Shown: positions 7,302 through 15,775 of the stretch, in pieces
Position numbering within the stretch: position 1 is the stretch's first letter
How the letters are laid out: each line of letters opens with the position of its first letter
Assembly (NCBI GenBank): GCA_946478975.1
Contig: CAMLEO010000100.1
Span: 1-21,308 of the forward strand
Source: an uncultured Steroidobacter sp.
GTDB taxonomy: Bacteria; Pseudomonadota; Gammaproteobacteria; Steroidobacterales; Steroidobacteraceae
Length of the DNA: 21,308 nucleotides
Direction of reading: 5' to 3'
Program-made: the position numbers and the translations under genes
Notes under the pieces: model-generated
The model's database searches: none
What the model saw: the letters and a program-made list of their open reading frames with translations, nothing else
What the model was told of the DNA's origin: nothing

Positions 7302-7326
7302 CTGCGACGATTCAGTCGCCGTTATC
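7297..7326 (+). terminator. Hairpin across the MarR stop codon
   Basis: GATAAC-T-GCGAC, then a 6-nt loop GATTCA, then GTCGC-C-GTTATC, forms an 11-bp stem with one internal T/C mismatch. The TAA stop codon is in the left arm. No U-run follows, so it is not a classical intrinsic terminator. It could be a weak terminator, an mRNA-stabilising end, or a buffer limiting read-through into the MFS gene. Confidence 0.4.
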
Positions 7327-7437
7327 CTCGCAGTGTGATTGATCGGCTGTCACAAAGCCGACGCGACGTCCGTCTGGGAATCGCCGGAGCCGGCCCAAAC
7401 AATCAGTCTCGGTGTGGCATTGATCGCTCAGGACGAT

Positions 7438-8637
7438 ATGCAAAGTTTTAACGTCAGCAATCCTTACAAGGTCATTTTCGCCGCGTCGGGTGCGAAAGGG
7501 TTTGCCACAGCGGCATTCGTTGCGCGCCTGCCAGTCGCGATGGCGCCGATCGGCATCGTGACCATGTTGTCGCAGAGTCGCGGCGAGTATTGGATCGCAG
7601 GGGCAGTCGCCGCGACTTTCACGCTGACGAATGCCGTTGCCGCGCCTCAGATCTCACGACTGGTCGATCGGCTGGGGCAATTTCGGCTGCTGATCCCAAC
7701 CACCGCGCTGTCGGTCGTGTCGTTCGCGCTGCTGATGATTGCATCTCACCGGCAGTGGCCGGCGTGGTCGCTGTTCGTGACTGCGCTGTTCGCCGCATCG
7801 ATGCCCAGTATCTCGGCCATGGTTCGGGCTCGATGGACCGAGTTGTTTCGCGATCGTCCGGAGCTCAACACGGCGTTTGCATTCGAGTCGGCAGCGGACG
7901 AGCTGGTCTATATCGCGGGGGCCTCACTCTCCGTCGGGCTGAGTGTGGCGCTGTTCGCCGAAGCCGGCGTGCTTGCTTCGACCTTGGCAATGGCAATAGG
8001 AACGGCGGCATTCGCTCTCCAACGCAGCACCGAACCTCCGCTTCGCAAGCATGCAACCGGCGCGAACAGCTCGGCCATCACGTTGCGACCGGTTCAATTG
8101 CTCACATCCGCAATGATCTTCGTCGGTGCGATCTTCGCGACCGCCGAAGTGAGCGTCGTCGCCCTGACGCGCCAGATGGGCGACGCCGACGTGGCGAGCT
8201 TCATCATCGGCGTCTACGCCGCGGGGTCGTTCGTCGTCGGCGTGATCATCGGTGGATTGAAAATTACTGCGCCCCTGCCCAAACAATTGCTGGTCGCGGT
8301 GAGTGTCTTGTTGATCACGACGTTTCCGCTGCTGCTCGCGGACACCGTGACGTTGCTCGCGGTCACGATATTTCTAAGCGGCATCGCCGTGTCGCCGACG
8401 TTCATCACCACCTTCGGCCTGGTGGAGCGCCGGGTGCCGCCGGCGGTGTTCACTGAAGGCATTACGTGGGTGGGCACAGGGATAGGCATCGGCATGGCGC
8501 TGGGTTCATTCGTGTCCGGCTGGGTGGTGGACAGCTTCGGCGCGCGCAACGGCTTCTGGGTCTCCGTCGCTGCGGCCGTCATGGCGCTGTCGATCGTCAC
8601 TTTCGGCCAACGCACGTTGGCGGGTGAGAGATTGTGA
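7438..8637 (+). CDS. MFS transporter
   Basis: The 399-residue product is a major facilitator superfamily permease with about 12 hydrophobic segments in two halves joined by a polar loop (RSTEPPLRKHATGANS). The loop between segments 2 and 3 has a version of the MFS signature (RLVDRLGQFR), and a similar motif, GWVVDSFGARNGF, lies near the end. MFS proteins move small solutes by proton coupling; the direction and substrate here are unknown. I chose ATG 7438 because AGGA sits just upstream (spacing is short). The longer frame from TTG 7339 would add 33 polar residues without a ribosome site. It follows the MarR gene on the same strand, so it may export or import the compound handled by the monooxygenase. 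Confidence 0.85.
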   Translation: MQSFNVSNPYKVIFAASGAKGFATAAFVARLPVAMAPIGIVTMLSQSRGEYWIAGAVAATFTLTNAVAAPQISRLVDRLGQFRLLIPTTALSVVSFALLMIASHRQWPAWSLFVTALFAASMPSISAMVRARWTELFRDRPELNTAFAFESAADELVYIAGASLSVGLSVALFAEAGVLASTLAMAIGTAAFALQRSTEPPLRKHATGANSSAITLRPVQLLTSAMIFVGAIFATAEVSVVALTRQMGDADVASFIIGVYAAGSFVVGVIIGGLKITAPLPKQLLVAVSVLLITTFPLLLADTVTLLAVTIFLSGIAVSPTFITTFGLVERRVPPAVFTEGITWVGTGIGIGMALGSFVSGWVVDSFGARNGFWVSVAAAVMALSIVTFGQRTLAGERL

Positions 8638-8729
8638 TTTGAGCCTGAATGTCATAGAGCGCCAGGGACGACAGGTTTATAAGATCCGCATGGGGTGCGC
8701 CCATTGGTGTCCAAAGGGAGTTGGCAGCA

Positions 8730-10121
8730 ATGAAGATCCTGGTCGGATGTTTCCTGGCGCTTTCGGCATTGATCTGTTCCACGGCCGGCGCGGTGCCGCC
8801 CTCGGTCGCCATCGTCTACATCGACATGGGGACCATCAATACCAGCCCCGGCGGCGGTGAATACTGCGGCCTGACCAGCCAGCTGCCGCCCGATCTCGAT
8901 CAAGTCAACACGCTGCAGCGTTCCGGGCAGGTGACATTCGGCAATCATGCGTACACACGGCAGAATGGGCCGAACGCGGTCGCGCTGTGTGTGGATATTT
9001 CTCACAACCTGCCTGCGTACGGCACATTCTCCGGCACCGAAGTCATCACCTTGCAAAGAAACCTGGTGGTCACGGTCAATGTGAATGGCAACTACGTGTT
9101 CGGGAACTGGCGCGGCACGATCTATCCGAAGTACCAGGTGCTCGGGGTGGATTACGCGCCGCCGGGCTCGCGCAGTTTCGTTTCCTACAGCGCGAACTTT
9201 TCACGAGGCGGCAGCACCTCGCTCACTCAGGCGTTCAGCAACCAGACCTCGGTGAGTGTCACATCGACGTTGAAAGTGGGCATCGAGCCGGTCAAAGCCA
9301 GCCACTCCACCACCATCACCGGCGCTTATTCCCAGCAGGGCGAAACCACCAACGGCAGTTCCTGGAGCATCAACGCGACCGGCGGCCAGACGGTGAGCGG
9401 CCCGGCGAGCTCCGCGGCCGGCATCGATCACAACTACGACATCGTCTGGCTGTGGCTGAACCCGGCCGTCGATCTGACGTTGACCGGCCCGGCGAGCTTC
9501 AATTGGGACGGCTACGCATACAACGCTGCGGATCCGGTCAACCAGATGGACGTGCTGTATTTGTATGTTTATGAGCTGAAGAATCCGGCATTGATTCCTG
9601 CCAACGTCGCCTCGCGGCTGGCGCGAACCTGGGATGTGTCCGGCGTCGGCGGCCTGACGGACGCCGATTATCAAGCCATTCTCACGGCCAATCCGTTTGC
9701 GACCAATCCGTTATATGACCCGAACATGGACTCGTCCGGGCGCTTCAGCCCGGCCGGCGGGCGTACGTTCGACTATCGGCCGGCGGGCACCGGCGGCCAG
9801 GCTGTTACGGAATATTTCGAGACCACGGCGCAAACGTCCACCACCAACACCAGCACGGCGGAGGATACGCGCAGCATCGGGTTCTCGGTGGAGAACTCGG
9901 TGAACACCAGCTTCAAAGTGGGCTTCGATCTCAATCTCAAGGTCTCCCACACCTGGACCACCAGCACCCGCTCCAGCACCTCGAATACGCTCGCGCCGGG
10001 ACAAAAGGCGGGGTTTTCCATCACCGGGCCGGAGGCGGCGGACAACTACACCGGCCCGACGGCGATTCAGATCTGGCGGGACAACATCTATGGGTCGTAT
10101 ATGTTTTATGGAGTGCAATGA
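8730..10121 (+). CDS. Secreted Ser/Thr-rich beta protein, possibly pore-forming
   Basis: The 463-residue product starts with a signal peptide (MKILVGCFLALSALICSTAGA, cut before VPPSV); ATG 8730 has GGGAG 9 nt upstream. I do not recognise a named family. Two stretches, about 150-225 and 365-430, share a pattern: a Ser/Thr-rich strand, a KVG core (STLKVGIEPVKASHS; TSFKVGFDLNLKVSHT), then another Ser/Thr-rich strand. Between them is a Trp-rich segment (HNYDIVWLWLNP) and an Asn/Pro-rich linker. Alternating, Ser/Thr-rich amphipathic hairpins are seen in aerolysin/ETX-MTX2 pore-forming proteins, but also in other secreted beta proteins, so this is a hypothesis. It stands alone: 92 bp after the MFS gene and convergent with the phosphate-binding-like gene. 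Confidence 0.75.
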   Translation: MKILVGCFLALSALICSTAGAVPPSVAIVYIDMGTINTSPGGGEYCGLTSQLPPDLDQVNTLQRSGQVTFGNHAYTRQNGPNAVALCVDISHNLPAYGTFSGTEVITLQRNLVVTVNVNGNYVFGNWRGTIYPKYQVLGVDYAPPGSRSFVSYSANFSRGGSTSLTQAFSNQTSVSVTSTLKVGIEPVKASHSTTITGAYSQQGETTNGSSWSINATGGQTVSGPASSAAGIDHNYDIVWLWLNPAVDLTLTGPASFNWDGYAYNAADPVNQMDVLYLYVYELKNPALIPANVASRLARTWDVSGVGGLTDADYQAILTANPFATNPLYDPNMDSSGRFSPAGGRTFDYRPAGTGGQAVTEYFETTAQTSTTNTSTAEDTRSIGFSVENSVNTSFKVGFDLNLKVSHTWTTSTRSSTSNTLAPGQKAGFSITGPEAADNYTGPTAIQIWRDNIYGSYMFYGVQ

Positions 10122-10140
10122 GCGACGCTCACGCGCACGC

Positions 10141-10575
10141 TCAGCTCGAATCGGCCGCAACGACTTTGACGCTGTTGTCCACCTCGCGACGCTCCATGTA
10201 TGCGATGGCGTGCGGATTGGCTGCCAGCAGTTTCTTCGCCTCAGTGCTGTTGGCGACGGCACGGGGCGGCCGGCCGCGGCCGGTGAAAATGATCTTCGAC
10301 CAGAATGCTTTGATCTGCGCCGGCGATTTGCCGGTGAATCGAGCGTAGAACTCATCGCGTACGGCGGAGCCTTCGCGCTGGTCGATGGGAGTCGCGGTGT
10401 CGCCGTTGGGAAAGCGGCTGCTTTTGCCGAGGAAAATGTCGGCGACCTGCTGCTGACTCAAAGACGTCGCGGGATTGCCCGCCGCCACGACGGCAACCAC
10501 ATCCGCATTTGCGACGCTCACCACCAGCGCCAGTGCCGAGGTGAGTGCGCCGACGGACTTGAGGGCGGTCCTCAT
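10141..10575 (-). CDS. Small periplasmic phosphate-binding-like (PstS-related) protein
   Basis: The 144-residue product has a signal peptide (MRTALKSVGALTSALALVVS, cut after ANA) and resembles one lobe of type II periplasmic binding proteins annotated as phosphate ABC transporter substrate-binding. Visible motifs are LSQQQVADIFLGKSSRFPNG, PIDQREGSAVRDEFYARF and NPHAIAYMERREVD. At about 120 mature residues it is less than half the length of true PstS, so it cannot form the normal two-lobed clamp alone. Its ribosome site (GAGGCGGGG) overlaps the stop codon of the upstream porin gene, so the two are translationally linked. No ABC transporter genes are nearby. It may sense or bind an oxyanion or peptide with the porin; the ligand is unknown. 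Confidence 0.8.
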   Translation of the reverse strand: MRTALKSVGALTSALALVVSVANADVVAVVAAGNPATSLSQQQVADIFLGKSSRFPNGDTATPIDQREGSAVRDEFYARFTGKSPAQIKAFWSKIIFTGRGRPPRAVANSTEAKKLLAANPHAIAYMERREVDNSVKVVAADSS

Positions 10576-10584
10576 GTCCCCGCC

Positions 10585-11853
10585 TCACCAGACAAAATCG
10601 ATTGACAGGCTGAACAGATCGAACGAGCTGCCGGGCCGGAATCCAGGCTGCAGGTTGATCTGAGTGCCGGGCGAGCCGGCGCCCACGTCGATCCGGTCGT
10701 ACTGCGCTTTGAAAGCGAGATTGCGCGCGAAGTCCCATCGCACGCCGACCGTGGTGCTGTTTTGTATGGTGAGCGATGCAAGCTGCGTGTTGAGTGCGGT
10801 GTTCAAAGAGGCCGCACCTTCGACTGCAAACGATGGCAGCGTCGACAGGTCCAATCCCGGGTCTGAACGTGAGCTGTCGACGTCGACTTCGGCATAAGTC
10901 ACATAGGGCGTGACTCGCCACACCTGGCGCCCGAAGCTGACATACCACGCCGTTGCATCGCCGAGAAATGGCCCGAGCCGGCTGCGGCCCCATTCGCCCA
11001 TCGCAAACCAATGTTCCGGGTTATAACTTGCGGCCACGCCGCGATAGCTGACGCTGCGGTTTTCGAGCTCATACTTCTCCGCCAGCGCCGCGCCAGGGTC
11101 GCCGAACTCACGAAAGGCGGCGAAGAACGGACGCAGGGCGCCGATGGTGACTTTGCTTCTCAGATAGAAGAGATAAAAGGTCGCGGCACCCCATTCGATG
11201 GTGTCCGAAATCGCCCAGGTGTGTTTTGCGTCGACCGTGCCCAGCATCGGCACGTGAGTTTCGGTACTGCCATACAATGTGGCGAGGCTGTGAGTCACGG
11301 CGCCGCCGTCGATGCGATAGGTGACATCCATGCCGTCGGTGTTGGTGAGCGGAATCAGCGTGTACAGCTCAACCGGCGGACGCACCCAGGGATTCGCGTA
11401 ACCGACTTTGCGATAGTCGGACACGAAGAAGACCGGCAGCACGGTGCGGCCCACGCGCACACTCAAGTCATCATTGACCCGATACTTGAGGCTGGCCCAT
11501 TCGATGCGCGGACGATAAGTGTTGTCGTAGAGCTGCTCGGAAACGACCTGCGCCATGGCGGTCAGCCGCGAGCTCACATCTACCGAAGCCTGTGCCGCGA
11601 TCCTGCTGTCGACGTCGAAGCTCCAGGTGCGAGTGTACCCGGGCCCGTTGGGACGAAGGCCGTTGGCCGTGAAGTCGGCTTGATCTTCGCTGGAGCGCAC
11701 GGCGCCGAGCGTCCCGAAGCCGCTGAAGGAAAGAGGCGAGGGATTCTCGTGCTCATCTTCGGCCCGCAGGTCGGCTGTCTGCCCCAGGGTGGCCAGAATC
11801 GCCATCAGGATCGCCGCGACGCTGCGGCTCGAAAACATAGGCAATGGCGACAC
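10585..11853 (-). CDS. Outer-membrane porin-like beta-barrel protein
   Basis: The 422-residue product has a signal sequence (SVAAILMAILATLGQTA) followed by alternating beta strands with many aromatic residues. The end, FDLFSLSIDFVW, carries the terminal aromatic residue used for BAM-mediated outer-membrane insertion. Features include FSGFGTLGAVRSSEDQADF near the N-terminus and VRVGRTVLPVFFVSDYRKVG, as in uncharacterised proteobacterial porins. I kept GTG 11853, preceded by AGGAAAAA; ATG 11838 is an in-frame alternative without a ribosome site. It heads an operon with the small phosphate-binding-like protein (9 nt gap) and is divergent from the GGDEF-EAL gene. The transported solute is unknown. 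Confidence 0.85.
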   Translation of the reverse strand: MSPLPMFSSRSVAAILMAILATLGQTADLRAEDEHENPSPLSFSGFGTLGAVRSSEDQADFTANGLRPNGPGYTRTWSFDVDSRIAAQASVDVSSRLTAMAQVVSEQLYDNTYRPRIEWASLKYRVNDDLSVRVGRTVLPVFFVSDYRKVGYANPWVRPPVELYTLIPLTNTDGMDVTYRIDGGAVTHSLATLYGSTETHVPMLGTVDAKHTWAISDTIEWGAATFYLFYLRSKVTIGALRPFFAAFREFGDPGAALAEKYELENRSVSYRGVAASYNPEHWFAMGEWGRSRLGPFLGDATAWYVSFGRQVWRVTPYVTYAEVDVDSSRSDPGLDLSTLPSFAVEGAASLNTALNTQLASLTIQNSTTVGVRWDFARNLAFKAQYDRIDVGAGSPGTQINLQPGFRPGSSFDLFSLSIDFVW

Positions 11854-11961
11854 TTTTTCCTGACGTGCAGCGTTTGCAGGGAATTGTGCGTACTGAACAA
11901 TAGAGTTGCACCCTCAACAATACGGATGCGACGCAAGACGTCCTTACAAACAAGGCGCAGC

Positions 11962-14253
11962 ATGTCGGCCAGCTCATTTCGCCAGAGATTGACGCGGGTT
12001 TCCGAACCGCAGGTTTTATTTCCATTGACGGCCCTGGTGCTGATCGCCGCGCTGTGGGGAGTGACGTTCGCGTTCTTGAAAATCAGATACGCGGACACGG
12101 CCGCCGCGATGGAGGCATCGACACGAGAGCTGTTGAGCACCTACGAAGCGCAGGTTGTGCGGGCGGTGCGCGAGATCGAGCAGGCCATCACGCTGGTCCA
12201 GGCGTGGCCGCAGCAGCGAAATCCGCAGGAGCTGTTGAGTGCCTTGGCCGATCGTGAGCTGCTGCCTTCGCATCTCGTGTTCACCGTCAGCATCGCCTCG
12301 CGCGACGGCAATATCGTGGCTAGTACGCAGCCGATATCACGGGCAAATGTCGCCCGCGAGGATTACTTTCGCGCTCAAAGCGAGACGGACGCGTTGTTCG
12401 TAGGCGCTCTCCCGCGAGGGATGGCGACCGGGCGAAAGTTACATTTCAGCCGCCGGCGCAGCTCGCCCGAGGGCACATTCGACGGCGTGGTGATCGTGTC
12501 GGTCGATGCGGACTACTTTGTGAGCGGCTATGAACCGCAGATTCTGGGCCAGCGCGGCGTGCTGGGCCTGGTGGGCAGCGACGGCATTCTGCGGGTTCGG
12601 CGCACCGGCGACACTGTGATGTCCGGCGAGCCGATCGAATATGCGTCGTTGGTTACGCCCTCAGAGAACGATGATGCGGCCGTGGTCCGAACGATCAGCG
12701 ACTGGGATGGCGAGCGCAGATTGATTGCGGCACGCGAGTTGTACGGCGTTCCTCTAGCGGTGCTCGTCGGCCTCTCGATCGACGAGCAGTTGGAAGCAGC
12801 TCGCCGGCAGTCACGCGCATACATTGCATGGGCGGCGGCGGGAAGTGTGGCGATCATTCTGGTGGCGTCGACATTGTGGCGTCTCAGCTGGCAGCTCGCA
12901 CGCAGTCGCGCGCGAGAAAGCGAAGCCAAGGTCAAACATGCGGAGCGCGTCGAATATCTCGCGTATCACGACGGTTTGACGGGCCTGCCCAACCGCAGCC
13001 TGTTCAGCAAGCTGCTGGGCCAATGTCTGAATGAGGCGCGTCGTTACAATCGACAGTTCGCCGTGGCGTTCCTGGACCTGGATCGTTTCAAGCAGGTCAA
13101 CGACACGCTCGGCCATGCCGCCGGCGATCAGTTGTTGCAGGAAGTGGCGCGACGACTGAAAGCATGCCTGCGTGACAGCGACACGGTCGCACGCTTGGGC
13201 GGTGACGAGTTCGTCGTGTTGCTTCCGCAGGTGGATGAGCCAGCGAGCGTCGCCGTCGTCGCCAAGAAGATGCTCGCGAGCCTCGGGCAGCCGCTGCTGC
13301 TGATCGGACAGGAGTTCCGCGTCACCGCCAGCGTCGGCATTTGCATCTATCCGCGGGACGGGCTCGATGAGCAGACGCTCACCAAGCATGCGGACGTGGC
13401 GATGTATCATGCCAAGTCGCAAGGCAAGAACAATTTCCAGTTTTATTCCGAAGCGCTGAACGCCAACACCCTGGAGCGCCTGACGTTCGAATCCAGCCTG
13501 CGGCATGCGCTGGAGCATGACGAGTTCCGGCTGCACTATCAGGCGAAGCGCGACCTCGCGAGCGGCAGAGTGACGGGCGTGGAGGCGCTGTTGCGCTGGG
13601 ACCATCCGCAACTCGGCGTCGTGCCGCCGATGCATTTCATTCCGATGGCGGAAGACACGGGATTGATTGTGCCGATCGGCAAATGGGTGCTGCGGGCGGC
13701 TTGTCAGCAGGGCGTTGCGTGGCGGAAAGCGGGCTATCCGCCGCTCACAATCGCGGTGAATCTGACCAAACGTCAGTTCCGGGATCCGCACCTGGTGGCG
13801 GATCTCAAATCCATCCTGGCCAGCACCGGCATGGACGCTCATCTGCTGGAAATCGAGATCAGCGAGAACCTGCTCACCCAGGATGTCGAGCAGACGCTCA
13901 GCACGTTGAAGCAGCTCAAGGCGCTGGGCATTCGCATCGCGCTGGACGATTTTGGCAGCGGCTATTCGTCGCTCGCGATGTTACAACGCTGCCCGCTCGA
14001 TACGGTCAAGATCGATCGCACATTGGTGCGAGACTACGCGGGCGTGACCGGGCAGTCGGTTGCCGAAGCCATCATTGCGATGGGCAAATCCTTGAGCCTC
14101 ACCGTCGTCGCGCAGGGCGTGGAAACAAAAGAGCAGGCGGACTACTTGCGAGCTCATGCCTGCGATGAGCTGCAGGGGTTCTATTTCACCGAGCCGCTGC
14201 CGCCGAAGGAGCTGACGACGCTGTTGCAGGAGGAGGGCGTCGCGACGGCCTAG
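11962..14253 (+). CDS. Membrane-bound GGDEF-EAL c-di-GMP enzyme with periplasmic sensor
   Basis: The 763-residue product starts at ATG 11962 (AAGG 6 nt upstream). A transmembrane helix (about 18-38) is followed by a periplasmic CACHE-like sensor (45-285), a second helix (287-306), GGDEF (330-495) and EAL (505-755). The cyclase site GGDEF (413-417) is intact, as is the inhibitory RxxD site (Arg404/Asp407, five residues before it). The phosphodiesterase side keeps Glu541 (EAL), Asn600, Glu632, Asp662/663, Lys683 and Gln738. The usual Glu in the AEGVE motif is Gln718 (VVAQGVET). Such proteins make or degrade c-di-GMP in response to an outside signal and so control motility and biofilm. The frame stays open upstream to 11011, but that part is antisense to the porin gene and is not coding. 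Confidence 0.94.
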   Translation: MSASSFRQRLTRVSEPQVLFPLTALVLIAALWGVTFAFLKIRYADTAAAMEASTRELLSTYEAQVVRAVREIEQAITLVQAWPQQRNPQELLSALADRELLPSHLVFTVSIASRDGNIVASTQPISRANVAREDYFRAQSETDALFVGALPRGMATGRKLHFSRRRSSPEGTFDGVVIVSVDADYFVSGYEPQILGQRGVLGLVGSDGILRVRRTGDTVMSGEPIEYASLVTPSENDDAAVVRTISDWDGERRLIAARELYGVPLAVLVGLSIDEQLEAARRQSRAYIAWAAAGSVAIILVASTLWRLSWQLARSRARESEAKVKHAERVEYLAYHDGLTGLPNRSLFSKLLGQCLNEARRYNRQFAVAFLDLDRFKQVNDTLGHAAGDQLLQEVARRLKACLRDSDTVARLGGDEFVVLLPQVDEPASVAVVAKKMLASLGQPLLLIGQEFRVTASVGICIYPRDGLDEQTLTKHADVAMYHAKSQGKNNFQFYSEALNANTLERLTFESSLRHALEHDEFRLHYQAKRDLASGRVTGVEALLRWDHPQLGVVPPMHFIPMAEDTGLIVPIGKWVLRAACQQGVAWRKAGYPPLTIAVNLTKRQFRDPHLVADLKSILASTGMDAHLLEIEISENLLTQDVEQTLSTLKQLKALGIRIALDDFGSGYSSLAMLQRCPLDTVKIDRTLVRDYAGVTGQSVAEAIIAMGKSLSLTVVAQGVETKEQADYLRAHACDELQGFYFTEPLPPKELTTLLQEEGVATA

Positions 14254-14793
14254 TCACAGATCGATCGTTTCTTTCTTTCGCCGCTCCATGGCCTTTGCGA
14301 CGGCTTCGGCGCGAGTGCGGGCGCCGAGCTTGCGTAACAACGACTCGATGTGGAATTTGACGGTGTGGAGCGAGATTCCCAGCTCGCGCGCGATGGCCTT
14401 GTTGCTCAAGCCAGCGCTGATCGCTTCGATCACGTCGAGCTCACGTGGCGACAGGATGCTGTTGGCCGATAGATCCCCGAGCTCTTCGAAGCCGCGGCGT
14501 GTTGCTACTCGACCGACTCGAACGGCGAGGCCAGCGGTGACCGCACGAAGCGCTGCATCGAGCTGCCTGGGCGTGACATCCATCGGCAGATGATTGTCGG
14601 CTGGCGATGTTTCTTCGCTCAGCACCAGGATCGGTCGCTCGGACGACGGTTGTTTCATATCGCCCAGGATGACGTCGCAGCGGTCCTCTGCGACCGCTCG
14701 ATGCCCGGCATCTTCAACCAGTTTTGTCAGGGTCGCGCGCCGCTGCTCATCCGACGCGCGCACGGCGACGAGCAGCGGCATCCCATCCAACAT
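14254..14793 (-). CDS. LuxR-type regulator with degenerate receiver domain
   Basis: The 179-residue product ends in a clear LuxR/FixJ DNA-binding domain (LSPRELDVIEAISAGLSNKA, ELGISLHTVKFHIESLLRKL). The N-terminal ~100 residues follow the outline of a response-regulator receiver but are short and altered. The acidic pair after strand 1 is missing (LLVAVRAS). A phosphoacceptor-like Asp45 remains (VILGDMK), and the conserved Lys is not visible (HLPMDVTPRQ in its place). Phosphorylation control is therefore doubtful. It lies 20 nt after the HtrA-like pseudoprotease gene, probably in one operon, and its stop codon abuts that of the GGDEF-EAL gene. No clear ribosome site precedes ATG 14793; ATG 14781 is an alternative. 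Targets are unknown but may include the protease pair. Confidence 0.85.
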   Translation of the reverse strand: MLDGMPLLVAVRASDEQRRATLTKLVEDAGHRAVAEDRCDVILGDMKQPSSERPILVLSEETSPADNHLPMDVTPRQLDAALRAVTAGLAVRVGRVATRRGFEELGDLSANSILSPRELDVIEAISAGLSNKAIARELGISLHTVKFHIESLLRKLGARTRAEAVAKAMERRKKETIDL

Positions 14794-14813
14794 GAGATTG
14801 TGAGCCGCTGCGC

Positions 14814-15710
14814 TTACGGACGAGCTCCGATCAGCGTGTCCAGTTTGAGAATGTGTCCGCCGCGTATGAGTCTGAGCTCCATCGATTTGCCGACGTTGTC
14901 TTCGCTGAGCCTCGCCATCAGCTGACGCAGGTCGCGCAGCGCGATGCCATCGATCGTCAACAGAACATCGCCCGGGGTGACGCCAGCCTTCGCCGCGGGC
15001 CCTTGCTCCGCCAGCGACATCGCCATCATTCCAACGTGCTGGCCGGCTTGCTCGACGAGCGCATCGGGCACGACGACCGGTCGCAGCGCGACGCCAAGCC
15101 AGCCGCGCTCGACGCGTCCATTTGCCAGCAACTGCGGCACGATGCGAGTCAGGGTCGCGGTCGGAATCACGAGCACCTCACCGGCACGCCCGAGCGTGGA
15201 CATGCCGATCAACGCACCCGCTGCGTCGAGGACAGGTCCTCCTTCTTCGGTGCGGCGGAGGCGAATATCAAGGGTGATGCGCTGATCGATGCGACCGCCG
15301 CTGCGGCTGAACCAGCGATCGCCGACACTGCGGACGGCGCCGATGCGCACGGCGGTCGAGCCGTCGACGTTCGCCGCCAACGCGAGCGCCAACGCGCCAA
15401 TCCGCGGCTGGGCCGCATCAGCCGCGCTCACTTCGATGCGCTCATTCAGCCGCAGCGCCAGGATGTTGGTTCCTTCATCGCGACCGACGATGTGTGCGCG
15501 TAACGTGCGTCCTTCAGCCGTCACGACCTCATATTCGTCGCGCCTGCCGATCACCTGCTCGGATGCAATCACGACCTCCGGCTCCCAAACAAAGCCGCTG
15601 ACGTGCCGATGCGAGGCGTTGCGAATCGCGACCACCCGATCCTTGGCGGCTGCGACGATTGTTTCGATGGCCTGCGACAGTGGCTGAAGATCGTTTGCTT
15701 GGACGTTCAT
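14814..15710 (-). CDS. HtrA/DegP-like pseudoprotease with PDZ domain
   Basis: The 298-residue product has the order of an S1C (DegP/HtrA) protease: a trypsin-like domain (about 10-200) and one PDZ domain (about 205-298; GWLGVALRP, GPAAKAGVTPGDVLLTIDG). All three catalytic residues appear replaced. The His segment is VIASEQVIG (Gln52 at the His position), the Asp segment GTNILALRL has Asn82, and the Ser segment usually GNSGGP is TEEGGP (Glu156). It should not cleave peptides but may still bind protein C-termini. No signal peptide is visible, so it is likely cytoplasmic. ATG 15710 has GGGAG 7 nt upstream. It is divergent from an intact HtrA-like protease and upstream of the LuxR-type gene. A role as partner or regulator of the active enzyme is inference. 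Confidence 0.88.
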   Translation of the reverse strand: MNVQANDLQPLSQAIETIVAAAKDRVVAIRNASHRHVSGFVWEPEVVIASEQVIGRRDEYEVVTAEGRTLRAHIVGRDEGTNILALRLNERIEVSAADAAQPRIGALALALAANVDGSTAVRIGAVRSVGDRWFSRSGGRIDQRITLDIRLRRTEEGGPVLDAAGALIGMSTLGRAGEVLVIPTATLTRIVPQLLANGRVERGWLGVALRPVVVPDALVEQAGQHVGMMAMSLAEQGPAAKAGVTPGDVLLTIDGIALRDLRQLMARLSEDNVGKSMELRLIRGGHILKLDTLIGARP

Positions 15711-15775
15711 CGATCGGCTCCCGCGATAGTGTGATCAGAGCCTGCGCGTGGGCGTCCGGCCGTGCTATCGGTTGA

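Noticed and set aside
8678..8683. TATAAG as a -10 box before the secreted Ser/Thr-rich protein gene
   Set aside because: Good -10 match, but no acceptable -35 hexamer at 16-18 bp.
11011..11961. Upstream extension of the GGDEF-EAL frame by 317 codons
   Set aside because: It is antisense to the porin gene, has no domain resemblance, and a good start with ribosome site and membrane helix is at 11962.
12811..13842. 343-codon minus frame opposite the GGDEF-EAL gene
   Set aside because: No motif or ribosome site; the plus strand encodes unmistakable GGDEF and EAL motifs.
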